Assembly (NCBI GenBank): GCA_964657795.1
Contig: CAZZWS010000105.1
Location: 1-13,546 of the forward strand
Reading direction: 5' to 3'
Length of the DNA: 13,546 nucleotides
From: CAHJXF01 sp964657795
GTDB taxonomy: Bacteria > Pseudomonadota > Gammaproteobacteria > Burkholderiales > Burkholderiaceae_D
Below the pieces are notes generated by a model that was not told the DNA's origin, made no database searches, and saw only the letters and a list, made by a program, of their open reading frames with translations. Positions 1-6,784 of the stretch are shown here, in pieces (positions within the stretch are counted from its first letter, which is position 1; each line of letters begins with the position of its first letter). The position numbers and the translations under genes are program-made.

Positions 1-9
1 CGATCTGGC

Positions 10-534
10 TCATCCGGTCGGCGCGTCGGCGGGGAGGTCGGACGGCACCAGCCGGCGGCCGCGTCGCAACGCGACCTGACCGACCCGCAGGTCCTCGCCG
101 GCCGGTCGGCGATGCTGGCCGGGTACGACGGCGCCGTCGAAGCGCACGCGCCCGTCGACCACCTCCACCCGTTCCTGCGGCACGACCGCGTCGCACGCCG
201 CGGGCATGACGGCGCCGGTCATGATGCGTACGCACTGGTCGGTGTCGACCCTGCCCTCGTAAGGATGACCGGCGCGTGCAGTGCCGACGATGCGGAACGA
301 AGCGCCGATCGACGTACTGCGATCGCGCGGCAGCGCATAGCCGTCCATCGCCGCGTTGTCGTGCCCGGGGACATCGACCGTCGAGACCAGGTCCGCCGCG
401 AGCACGCGATCGAGCGCGTCGACCAGCGCCACCCGCTCGATGCCGCTGACCGGCTCGATCGTCGCGGCGATGCGCAGCCGCGCTTCGTGGAGATGCAGCG
501 GGGGCAGCGGGGGCAGCGCTGCGGTCGACGGCAT
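10..534 (-). CDS. moeA: Molybdopterin molybdenumtransferase MoeA, N-terminal part (3'-broken at left edge)
   Basis: MoeA inserts molybdate into adenylylated molybdopterin in the cytoplasm, the last common step of Mo-cofactor synthesis. About 174 residues are visible, against roughly 400 in full-length MoeA. Family landmarks are HDNAAMDGYA near residue 60, VGTARAGHP, CVRIMTGAVMPAACDAVVPQE and GEDLRVGQVAL, all in the N-terminal region. ATG at 534 is preferred; an in-frame GTG lies just before it at 537. The gene starts 27 bases after the mobA stop, so the two are probably co-transcribed. After the residues RLVPSDL (about position 34) the expected continuation, of the type GLLASLG, is replaced by PADAPTG and a stop at 10-12. 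A frameshift, a bad contig end or a chimeric end fits better than a natural truncation. The family call is firm; the 3' end is not reliable. Confidence 0.88.
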   Translation of the reverse strand: MPSTAALPPLPPLHLHEARLRIAATIEPVSGIERVALVDALDRVLAADLVSTVDVPGHDNAAMDGYALPRDRSTSIGASFRIVGTARAGHPYEGRVDTDQCVRIMTGAVMPAACDAVVPQERVEVVDGRVRFDGAVVPGQHRRPAGEDLRVGQVALRRGRRLVPSDLPADAPTG

Positions 535-561
535 CACGGTGAGGCCCGTGGGCGCCGCGAC

Positions 562-1197
562 TCAACGGCCCGCTTCGGCCGCGCGCAGTTCGTCGATCGT
601 GTTGAGGTTGCGAAACGCGGATTCATCCGCGAACGATACTGCACGGACGCGCATCGTCGCGAGCCAGCCGTGGACGCGACGTCCACCATCCTCGATGTGG
701 CGCGCGAGAAACGGGGCGGCGTCGCGCCGCATCATGCAGAGCAGCGGATGCGTGCGCACGGGCGTCTCGACGATGGCGACGTCGATACCGTCGCGGTCGT
801 CGTTCCTGTCACCCAACCGAGCACATTCCTCGTCCCGCTCGAAGGCCGTCGCCAACCGCGCAACGAGGTCGAGCGGAAAGAATGGCGTGTCGCAGGGTAC
901 GGCGACGAGGTAGTCGGTCGTGCAGGCCACCAGCCCCGCGTGCAGACCGGCGAGCGGCCCGGGACGATCGGGGAAGCGATCCCCGACCACGCCGGCGCGC
1001 TGGTCGAGCGCTGCGTAGCGATCGCGATGCCGGTTGGCGCTGATCAGCAGGTGTCGGGTGTGCGGCGCCAGTCGTTCGAGCGCATGGACCACGAGCGGCC
1101 GCCCGAGAAAATCCTCGAGTCCCTTGTCGACCGATCCCATGCGCGTGGCGCGACCACCGGCGAGGACGAGCCCGGTGATGCGCGATCGATCGATCAC
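562..1197 (-). CDS. mobA: Molybdenum cofactor guanylyltransferase MobA
   Basis: MobA joins GMP from GTP to Mo-molybdopterin to make the MGD cofactor used by DMSO-reductase-family enzymes; it acts in the cytoplasm. The 211-residue protein has the nucleotide-binding motif LAGGRATRMGSVDKGL (residues 12-27). The usual second Gly of RMGG is Ser here. It also has GPLAGLHAG (80-88), the metal-binding CDTPF (D103 region) and the C-terminal NLNTIDEL. It is slightly longer than E. coli MobA (about 194). The extra length is mostly an acidic/basic insertion, ERDEECARLGDRNDDRDGID (residues 120-139). The start is GTG at 1197; no upstream ATG fits. It lies 32 bases downstream of the phoH stop and 27 bases upstream of the moeA ATG, which suggests a phoH-mobA-moeA transcription unit. 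MobA and MoeA act in the same pathway, and this supports both calls. Confidence 0.93.
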   Translation of the reverse strand: MIDRSRITGLVLAGGRATRMGSVDKGLEDFLGRPLVVHALERLAPHTRHLLISANRHRDRYAALDQRAGVVGDRFPDRPGPLAGLHAGLVACTTDYLVAVPCDTPFFPLDLVARLATAFERDEECARLGDRNDDRDGIDVAIVETPVRTHPLLCMMRRDAAPFLARHIEDGGRRVHGWLATMRVRAVSFADESAFRNLNTIDELRAAEAGR

Positions 1198-1229
1198 CGA
1201 ACGTCAGTCGGCCGACGGCGAGTCAGACG

Positions 1230-2918
1230 TCACAACACGTCGGCCGCGTGATCCGCGAGCCGCGAACGCTCGCCTCGTTGCAGCGTCACGTGCCCGCTGT
1301 GCGCCCAGCCCTTGAAGCGATCGACGACGTAGGTGAGGCCGCTCGATCCTTCGGTGAGGTAGGGCGTGTCGATCTGCGCGATGTTGCCGAGGCAGATGAT
1401 CTTGGTACCCGGCCCGGCGCGCGTGATCAGCGTCTTCATCTGCTTGGGCGTCAGGTTCTGCGCCTCGTCGATGATCAGGAACTTGTTGAGGAAGGTCCGG
1501 CCGCGCATGAAGTTGAGCGACTTGATCTTGATGCGGCTGCGGATCAGGTCCTGCGTGGCGGCGCGGCCCCAGTCGCCGGCCGAATCGTCGGTCTTGTTGA
1601 GCACTTCGAGGTTGTCGTCGAACGCCCCCATCCACGGCGACATCTTCTCTTCCTCGGTACCCGGCAGGAAGCCGATGTCCTCGCCGACCGGTACCGTGAC
1701 GCGCGTGACGATGATCTCGGTGTACGTCTTGGTCTCGAGCACCTGCGCGAGGCCCGAGGCCAGCGCGAGCAGCGTCTTGCCGGTGCCGGCCTGGCCGAGC
1801 AGCGTGACGAAGTCGCAGTCCGGATTCATCAGCAGGTTGAGCGCGAAGTTCTGTTCGCGGTTGCGCGCGGTGACGCCCCAGACGCTGTTCTTCTGATGGG
1901 TGTAGTCGCGCAGCGTCTTCAGCACCGCGGTCTTGCCGACGACTTCCTTGACCTGCGCGTAGAGCGACGTGCCGTCGCCCTCGTGATAGACGAACTCGTT
2001 GACGATCAGGCTCGGCACGAGCGGGCCCGACAGGCGATACCAGGTCGCGCCGTTCTGCTGCCAGCTCTCCACGCCCCTGCTGTGCGTGTCCCAGAAGTCG
2101 ACCGGCAACTGGCGGACGCCGGCATACAGCAGGTCGGTGTCCTCGAGGACGTGGTCGTTGAAGTAGTCCTCGGCCAGCAGACCCAGCGCACGCGCCTTGA
2201 TGCGCATGTTGATGTCTTTCGACACCAGCACGACGGGACGGGCCGGATGAGCGTCCTGGAGCGAGCGGACGACGCCGAGGATCTGGTTGTCGGCCTTGCC
2301 GGCGGGCAGGGCGGACGGCAAGGTCTGCGACACCGCCTGGGTCTGGAAGAACAGGCGGCCGCCGGCGTCCTTGTTGCCGAGCGCGGACAGCGCGACGCCG
2401 GCTTCGATCTGGTCCTCGCCCGAGCTGTTGACGAGCGCGTCGAGCGAGCGGCTGACCTGACGCGCGCTGCGGGCGACTTCCGACATGCCCTTCTTGTGAT
2501 CGTCGAGTTCCTCGAGCGTCATCATCGGCAGATAGACGTCGTGTTCCTCGAAGCGGAACAGCGCCGACGGGTCGTGCATCAGCACGTTGGTGTCGAGCAC
2601 GAACAGCTTGATCGCTTCGCCCTGCGCCTTCGGCCGGCGCGGTTCGAGCATCGTCACGACCGACGGCGACGCCGCCGGGCGTGTCACGGGTCTTGCTGGC
2701 GAACTGGCTGGTGCCCCGGCTGGCGTGCGGGCTTGCGGCAGCGTGGCGGGTGCGTTGTCGACGCGTCCGGCGGCGATCTCAGATCGGGGCGAAGGCGGCG
2801 CCGGGACGACGGCGGAGAGGGATTGCGGCTTGATGCGGGAACCGGACTTGTTGGACTCTTCGATGGCGTTGGCGGACAGGAAGACGGCAGGACGCGCAGG
2901 CAGTTTCGGCAGAGGCAT
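1230..2918 (-). CDS. PIN domain-PhoH family ATPase (YlaK/PhoH2-like)
   Basis: This 562-residue protein joins an N-terminal PIN nuclease-like domain to a C-terminal PhoH ATPase domain, the arrangement of the PhoH2/YlaK group. Members of that group have been described as RNA helicase/RNases; the exact role here is unknown. PIN landmarks are FVLDTNVLMHDPSALF (107-122), EELDDHKKG (136-144) and SKDINMRIKA (233-242), which keep the acidic residues expected for metal binding. In the ATPase domain, Walker A is GQAGTGKT (375-382), TVPVGEDIGFLPGTEEEKM (408-426) is the PhoH signature region, and Walker B is LIIDEAQ (481-487). Residues 30-95 are a Pro/Ala/Ser-rich, probably disordered linker. ATG at 2918 gives the MPLPKLPARP start seen in betaproteobacterial relatives. 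There is no good Shine-Dalgarno sequence upstream. An internal ATG at residue 90 would remove only the disordered part. The gene leads the mobA-moeA group. Confidence 0.93.
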   Translation of the reverse strand: MPLPKLPARPAVFLSANAIEESNKSGSRIKPQSLSAVVPAPPSPRSEIAAGRVDNAPATLPQARTPAGAPASSPARPVTRPAASPSVVTMLEPRRPKAQGEAIKLFVLDTNVLMHDPSALFRFEEHDVYLPMMTLEELDDHKKGMSEVARSARQVSRSLDALVNSSGEDQIEAGVALSALGNKDAGGRLFFQTQAVSQTLPSALPAGKADNQILGVVRSLQDAHPARPVVLVSKDINMRIKARALGLLAEDYFNDHVLEDTDLLYAGVRQLPVDFWDTHSRGVESWQQNGATWYRLSGPLVPSLIVNEFVYHEGDGTSLYAQVKEVVGKTAVLKTLRDYTHQKNSVWGVTARNREQNFALNLLMNPDCDFVTLLGQAGTGKTLLALASGLAQVLETKTYTEIIVTRVTVPVGEDIGFLPGTEEEKMSPWMGAFDDNLEVLNKTDDSAGDWGRAATQDLIRSRIKIKSLNFMRGRTFLNKFLIIDEAQNLTPKQMKTLITRAGPGTKIICLGNIAQIDTPYLTEGSSGLTYVVDRFKGWAHSGHVTLQRGERSRLADHAADVL

Positions 2919-3212
2919 CGGCTTGGACGGTGGGGAGGAAAACGGGAGAGGTCACGCGGCGCGGCGAGCGCAAACGGCGAAAGCCGACGTCGCGCAACGC
3001 GCGGTGCGCGTGCGATACGCCGGCCTTGCGATGACGGTGGATCAAGGGCGGGGCGGCGGAAATCGCGAGGACGGCTGCGGGGGGCGTGTGGTGGGACAGA
3101 CGACGCGATGGCGCCGACGAACATGAAGCCGGATTCGATGCGGCGATGGTGGAGCGCGGATGTCGAAAACGCAAGCCCGTCCGGACCTGCGGCCCGGCCC
3201 GCAGCAATGCGG
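2919..3212. other. Intergenic spacer between bcp and phoH
   Basis: These 294 bases lie between the bcp stop and the phoH start, both on the minus strand. I see no protein with recognisable composition here on either strand, and the open frames look like high-GC shadows. The segment should hold the phoH promoter, but I could not find a convincing -35/-10 pair. Next to the bcp stop there are two competing short hairpins: CCGCA-GCAA-TGCGG at 3199-3212 and CTGCGG-N6-CCGCAG at 3187-3204. Neither is followed by a T-run on the minus strand, so they are at most a weak transcription-end structure. Confidence 0.4.
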
Positions 3213-3710
3213 CTACAGCGCGCGAACCGCTTCGAGCACCGCGTCGACGTGCCCCGGCACTTTCACGCCGCGCCATTCCCGAATCAGCACGCCGTCACCA
3301 TCGATCAGGAACGTGCTGCGTTCGATGCCGCGCACCTGTTTGCCGTACATGTTCTTCATCTTCATGACGCCGAACATCGCGCAGAGCGCCTCGTCCGGAT
3401 CGGACAGCAGGTCGAACGGCAGCGCGAGGGCGTCCTTGAATTTCTGATGCGACTTGATGCTGTCCCGCGAGACGCCCCGAACCATCGTGTCGGCCGCCGC
3501 GAACGCGTCGATGGCGTCGCCGAACTCGCGCGTCTCGGTCGTGCAGCCGGGCGTGCTGTCCTTCGGATAGAAATACAGCACGAGGTGCTTGCCGCGAAGG
3601 TCTTCGAGGCGAAACGGAGCACCGGTGGACGCCGCCTCGAACGGAGGAATCTTCTGGCCGACGACGACCTTCGCATGCGTTTCCGGCGTTGACGACTCCT
3701 GTATTGCCAT
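3213..3710 (-). CDS. bcp: Peroxiredoxin, BCP/PrxQ family (thioredoxin-dependent thiol peroxidase)
   Basis: This is a cytoplasmic thiol peroxidase that reduces H2O2 and organic hydroperoxides with thioredoxin or a similar donor. The 165-residue protein has the AhpC-TSA fold landmarks LVLYFYPKDSTPGCTTE (43-59), with peroxidatic Cys56, then GVSRDSIKSHQKF (79-91) and LPFDLLSDPDE (97-107), and the late conserved block RGIERSTFLID (127-137). The resolving Cys that E. coli BCP carries five residues after the peroxidatic one is replaced by Arg61. The only other Cys is Cys110 in ALCAMFGV, so this is either a 1-Cys enzyme or an atypical 2-Cys enzyme using Cys110. ATG at 3710 is supported by GGAG at 3719-3722 with an 8-base spacer. 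The gene is divergent from the secreted Tyr/Gly-rich gene. The family call is firm; the thiol chemistry is inferred. Confidence 0.93.
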   Translation of the reverse strand: MAIQESSTPETHAKVVVGQKIPPFEAASTGAPFRLEDLRGKHLVLYFYPKDSTPGCTTETREFGDAIDAFAAADTMVRGVSRDSIKSHQKFKDALALPFDLLSDPDEALCAMFGVMKMKNMYGKQVRGIERSTFLIDGDGVLIREWRGVKVPGHVDAVLEAVRAL

Positions 3711-3889
3711 GAATCCATCTCCATCGACTCGAAATTGAACTAGTGACAGCGTCGTAACCCACTGTTCTCAAAGCGTTGTACGCCATGTTACACAAGATAC
3801 CGTGAGATGCATCGTGCTTGTGGACCTTCCGGCCGCTCGTGCGTTCCTAGTAGAGCGTGCAGATTGCACACAGACTCGAGGAATCCATC
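3711..3889. promoter_or_regulatory. Divergent intergenic region between bcp and the Tyr/Gly-rich gene
   Basis: These 179 bases separate two divergent start codons, so promoters for both should lie here. The stretch is less GC-rich than its surroundings. It contains the inverted repeat TGTA-N8-TACA at 3777-3792, flanked by a further T and cAA (TTGTA...TACACAA), which could be an operator; no regulator is identified. I found no -35/-10 pair close to the sigma-70 consensus on either strand. Ribosome-binding sites are visible at both ends: GGAG (minus, 3719-3722) for bcp and GAGGAA (plus, 3878-3883) for the small secreted protein. The function is inferred from layout only. Confidence 0.45.
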
Positions 3890-4228
3890 ATGTTGAAGAA
3901 GATTGCTGTTGCGATGGTTGCCGCCGGTGGCTTGATGATCGCCGCGGCTCCGGCGCATGCCGCGCACGTCGGCGTCTCGGTCGGCATCGGCCTTCCGGGC
4001 ATCGGCGTCGGTTATGCGGCGCCCGGCCCAGGATATTACGGCCCACCGCCGGTCGCTTATGCGCCCCCGGTGGTCTACGACGCGGCGCCCTACCCGTATT
4101 ACGGCTACGCGCCGGCGTATTACGGCGGTTATTACGGTCGTGGCTATTACGGTCCGCGCGTGGTGTACCGGGGCGGCTACGGTGGCTACTACCATGGCGG
4201 CTACGGCCACCACGGCGGACATCGCTGA
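3890..4228 (+). CDS. Small secreted Tyr/Gly/Pro-rich low-complexity protein
   Basis: The 112-residue product has a textbook Sec signal peptide: MLKK, a hydrophobic core AVAMVAAGGLMIAAA, then PAHA with cleavage expected after Ala24. The mature part of about 88 residues starts with HVGVSVGIGLPGIGVGY. It continues as Tyr/Gly/Pro-rich sequence with repeated YYG and PxxY units (residues 48-90) and ends in the His/Gly-rich tail YHGGYGHHGGHR. Similar short signal-peptide proteins with low-complexity Tyr/Pro/Gly mature parts are common in Burkholderiales, but no function is known to me. The His tail could bind metal, which is speculation. ATG at 3890 is chosen over the GTG at 3857 because GAGGAA sits 6 bases upstream and the signal peptide begins right there. 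It is a single-gene unit closed by a strong terminator and convergent with arnD. Confidence 0.85.
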   Translation: MLKKIAVAMVAAGGLMIAAAPAHAAHVGVSVGIGLPGIGVGYAAPGPGYYGPPPVAYAPPVVYDAAPYPYYGYAPAYYGGYYGRGYYGPRVVYRGGYGGYYHGGYGHHGGHR

Positions 4229-4255
4229 TCAATCCCGCGACTGCGGTTGCCCTCG

Positions 4256-4285
4256 AAAGCCCGATCGACGATCGGGCTTTTCTTA
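4256..4285 (+). terminator. Rho-independent terminator after the Tyr/Gly-rich gene
   Basis: A perfect 11-bp stem (4256-4266 AAAGCCCGATC pairing with 4270-4280 GATCGGGCTTT) has a 3-base loop GAC and is followed by TCTTATTTC, a T-rich tail. It starts 28 bases after the stop at 4226-4228. It lies only a few bases past the arnD stop (4288-4290) on the other strand, so it could also end the arn operon from the right. On the minus strand, however, only the CTTT of the stem serves as a T-tract. Confidence 0.92.
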
Positions 4286-4287
4286 TT

Positions 4288-5238
4288 TCAAGTTCGGGCT
4301 CGTGGCTCGATCCTCGGCCCGGTCAGCATCAGTTCGCCGCTCCGGCCGGCAATCGTTCCCCAGCGCCAGCGTCGCACCGGCAGGTTCGCCACGTCGAGGC
4401 GTGCGTGGGCCGTCGCCATCGAACCGCAGGCATAGCCCTGATCCTTCCAGCCCACGATGAGGCGTTCGAGCGCGCCGATCAGCTTCATTCCTTCGAGCTC
4501 GGCGTGCAGCGTGAAGACATCGTCGCCGCCCGCCCTCGCCGCATCGGCCGTGGTCGCGAGCAGGCGATCGGCCGCGCCGAGAGCGTCGAGGCCGTCGACG
4601 CCGATCAGCTCGTCGAGCGTCGGCAGCGTCGTCGGGATCTGCACGCAGGTCATCGTCCTGCCGCCCAGGAACGGTCGGAAGGCGCCGCGATCGGTCTCGT
4701 CGTCCGCCACGCGGCCGTCGGACGCGTACGGCAGGTCCCAGGTGTCGAGCTGTCGCAACGCGTCGTCGTTCATCTGCCATCCGGCCGCGCCGTGGGTATG
4801 CGGCGGCTTGCCGAAGATGCGCTGGTAGCGATCGCGGGACGAGGTCATCTGGCGCCACGTCCAGCGCGCCGACTTCGTGCGGACATGGTCCTGCCACAGC
4901 ACGTGGTCCCAGGTGTGGATGCCGGTCTCGTGACCGCGCTTGGCGCTGTCGCGCATCACGTCGGCGCCGCGCACGCCGATGTCGGGGCCGGGCAGCAGCG
5001 TGCCGTACAGCAGCGTCCTGATGCCGTAATGCTCCACGACCGACGTGCGCTGCACCTTCGCGAAGAAGCCGGGACGGAACGCGCGCTTCAGGGCGCGGCC
5101 GGTGTGGTCCGGGCCGAGGCTGTAGAGGAAGGTCGCGGCGATGCCGTGCCGGTCGAACAGGTCGAGCAGCCGCGGCACGCCTTCGAGCGTGCCGCGCAGC
5201 GTGTCGATGTCGACCTTGAAGGCGAGATGGCGGGTCAT
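4288..5238 (-). CDS. arnD: ArnD-like 4-deoxy-4-formamido-L-arabinose-phosphoundecaprenol deformylase
   Basis: This polysaccharide-deacetylase-family enzyme removes the formyl group from undecaprenyl-phosphate-Ara4FN at the inner membrane, before flipping and transfer to lipid A. The 316-residue product (E. coli ArnD is about 296) opens with LAFKVDIDTLRGTLEGVPRL, where D10 or D12 is the expected metal/catalytic acid. It keeps ETGIHTWDHVLW (104-115, with H108-x3-H112 as metal ligands), AAGWQMND (151-158) and VFTLHAELEG (251-260, His255). The first Met of the extended frame, at 5358, is too early. ATG at 5238 overlaps the stop of the preceding GNAT gene as ATGA, and it matches the ArnD N-terminus. 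It is the last gene of the arn operon and ends just before a terminator hairpin. The context with all other arn functions separates it from generic deacetylases. Confidence 0.92.
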   Translation of the reverse strand: MTRHLAFKVDIDTLRGTLEGVPRLLDLFDRHGIAATFLYSLGPDHTGRALKRAFRPGFFAKVQRTSVVEHYGIRTLLYGTLLPGPDIGVRGADVMRDSAKRGHETGIHTWDHVLWQDHVRTKSARWTWRQMTSSRDRYQRIFGKPPHTHGAAGWQMNDDALRQLDTWDLPYASDGRVADDETDRGAFRPFLGGRTMTCVQIPTTLPTLDELIGVDGLDALGAADRLLATTADAARAGGDDVFTLHAELEGMKLIGALERLIVGWKDQGYACGSMATAHARLDVANLPVRRWRWGTIAGRSGELMLTGPRIEPRART

Positions 5239-5714
5239 GAGGCGAGCGCGCGCAACGACTCGCCCGTCACCCGCGTGATGCGCCAGTCCGGCATGACGAC
5301 GGCGCCGAGGCTTTCGTAGAACTGCTGCGCGTCGACGTTCCAGTCGAGCACCGACCACTCAAAACGTCCACAGCCGCGCTCGACGGCGATGCGCGCGAGA
5401 TGTTTCAGCAGCGCCTTGCCATGGCCGTGGCCACGATGGGCGGGCTCGACGAAGAGATCCTCGAGATACAGCCCCCGTCGCCCGAGGAACGTCGAGAAGT
5501 TGTGGAAGAACAGCGCGAAGGCGACGGCCTCGCCTTCGTCGACGGGACCGGACCACAGCAGCACCGCCTCGACGGCCGGCGTGGGGCCGAACAGCGCCAG
5601 CGCGAAGTCACCGATCGTCGAGACGACCTGGTCCTCGAGCTTCTCGTAGCGCGCCAGCCCGATGACGAGGCGATGCAGCGCGGGCAGGTCGGCCGGCCGG
5701 ACCGCGCGGATCAT
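5235..5714 (-). CDS. GNAT-family N-acetyltransferase, SSAT/diamine acetyltransferase-like
   Basis: This 159-residue single-domain acetyltransferase resembles the spermidine/diamine (SSAT) and thialysine acetyltransferase branch. The acetyl-CoA-binding motif is VEPAHRGHGHGKALL (89-103). It is preceded by HNFSTFLGRRGLYLEDLF, characteristic of SSAT-like proteins, and followed by RFEWSVLDWNVDAQQFYESLGA with Tyr133 at the position of the usual catalytic Tyr. ATG at 5714 gives a full-length GNAT; the frame stays open upstream of it only as a shadow of the neighbouring gene. It begins 26 bases after the arnA dehydrogenase stop and overlaps arnD by 4 bases (ATGA), so it is co-transcribed with the arn genes. 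The substrate is unknown. A polyamine or another small amine is expected from the family; an aminoarabinose intermediate is only a guess from context. Confidence 0.88.
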   Translation of the reverse strand: MIRAVRPADLPALHRLVIGLARYEKLEDQVVSTIGDFALALFGPTPAVEAVLLWSGPVDEGEAVAFALFFHNFSTFLGRRGLYLEDLFVEPAHRGHGHGKALLKHLARIAVERGCGRFEWSVLDWNVDAQQFYESLGAVVMPDWRITRVTGESLRALAS

Positions 5715-5740
5715 CCGCGCACCAGTCCCCACCACTTTGC

Positions 5741-6784
5741 TCAATCGACCAGCCCGCGTGCCTCGGCGACCTGGCCGCGATAGGCGTCGAAGATGCGTCG
5801 CAGCGCGTCGGCCATCGGCACCTGCGGCGCCCAGCCGAGCTCGTGCATCGTGTTCTCGATCTTCGGCACGCGGTTCTGCACGTCCTGGTAGCCCGCGCCG
5901 TAGTAGGCGCCGGACGTGGTCTCGATGAGCTTCACCTTCGCAGCGCTCTCCGCGTATTCCGGATACTCGTTCGCGAGCTTCAGCATCATCGTGGCCAGTT
6001 CGCGCACCGAGTAGTTGTTGGACGGGTTGCCGATGTTGTAGATCTTGCCGCTCGCCACGCCGCCCTCGTTGGCGATGATCTTCATCAGCGCCGAGATGCC
6101 GTCGTCGATGTACGTGAAGGCGCGCTTCTGGGCGCCGCCGTCGACGAGGCTGATCGGCTCGCCGCGCACGATGTGCCCGAAGAATTGCGTGATGACGCGG
6201 CTCGATCCTTCCTTGGCCGTATGGATGGAGTCGAGGCCCGAGCCGATCCAGTTGAAGGGCCGGAACAGCGTGTAGTCGAGGCCTTCCTGCTGGCCGTAGG
6301 CCGCTATCACGCGGTCCATCAGCTGCTTGGAGCACGCGTAGATCCAGCGCGGCTTGTCGATCGGGCCGTAGACCAGGTCCGACGCGTAAGGGTCGAACTC
6401 GGCGTCGCGGCTCATGCCGTACACCTCGGAGGTCGACGGGAAGATGACGCGCTTGCCGTATTTGACGGCCTGCCGGACGATCGGCAGGTTGGCCTCGAAG
6501 TCGAGCTCGAAGACGCGCAGCGGCTCGCGGACGTAGGTCGCCGGCGTCGCGATGGCCACCAGCGGCAGCAGCACGTCGCACTTCTTCACGTTGTACTCGA
6601 TCCACTCCTTGTTGATCGTGATGTCGCCTTCGAAGAAGTGGAAGCGGTCGTGGTCCAGCCACTCGGTCACGCGCTCGGACTGCATGTCCATGCCGTAGAC
6701 CTCCCAGTCGGTGGTCTCGAGGATCCGGTTCGAGAGGTGATGGCCGATGAAGCCGTTGACGCCGAGGATGAGGATTTTTTTCAT
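5741..6784 (-). CDS. arnA: UDP-glucuronate oxidative decarboxylase (ArnA dehydrogenase half, stand-alone)
   Basis: This enzyme oxidises and decarboxylates UDP-glucuronic acid to UDP-4-keto-pentose (UDP-Ara4O) with NAD+, the first committed step of Ara4N synthesis, in the cytoplasm. In E. coli it is the C-terminal half of bifunctional ArnA; here it is a separate 347-residue protein. An extended SDR fold is shown by GVNGFIG (8-14), FPSTSEVYGM (115-124) with catalytic S119 and E120, YACSK (149-153) and GYQDVQNRVPKIE (308-320). In the last block R315 lines up with the catalytic Arg619 of E. coli ArnA. ATG at 6784 overlaps the stop of the upstream TMEM175-family gene as ATGA. The next gene follows after 26 bases. 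All catalytic residues I can place are present. Confidence 0.95.
   Translation of the reverse strand: MKKILILGVNGFIGHHLSNRILETTDWEVYGMDMQSERVTEWLDHDRFHFFEGDITINKEWIEYNVKKCDVLLPLVAIATPATYVREPLRVFELDFEANLPIVRQAVKYGKRVIFPSTSEVYGMSRDAEFDPYASDLVYGPIDKPRWIYACSKQLMDRVIAAYGQQEGLDYTLFRPFNWIGSGLDSIHTAKEGSSRVITQFFGHIVRGEPISLVDGGAQKRAFTYIDDGISALMKIIANEGGVASGKIYNIGNPSNNYSVRELATMMLKLANEYPEYAESAAKVKLIETTSGAYYGAGYQDVQNRVPKIENTMHELGWAPQVPMADALRRIFDAYRGQVAEARGLVD

Noticed and set aside
1184..1195. GATCGATCGATC palindrome at the mobA start
   Set aside because: It encodes part of the MobA N-terminus (IDRS) and is likely chance; GATC/CGATCG words are frequent in this genome style.
3187..3212. Possible terminator after bcp
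   Set aside because: Two competing 5-6 bp GC hairpins but no T-run on the minus strand; too weak to call.
1248..3692. Very long plus-strand open frame (814 codons) antisense to phoH and bcp
   Set aside because: The translation is Arg/Asp/Val-rich without any domain, spans two real genes and an intergenic region, and is explained by G/C bias at the third codon positions of the opposite strand.
3857..3889. Upstream GTG start adding 11 residues to the Tyr/Gly-rich protein
   Set aside because: It would mask the signal peptide, and the ATG at 3890 has a well-placed GAGGAA.
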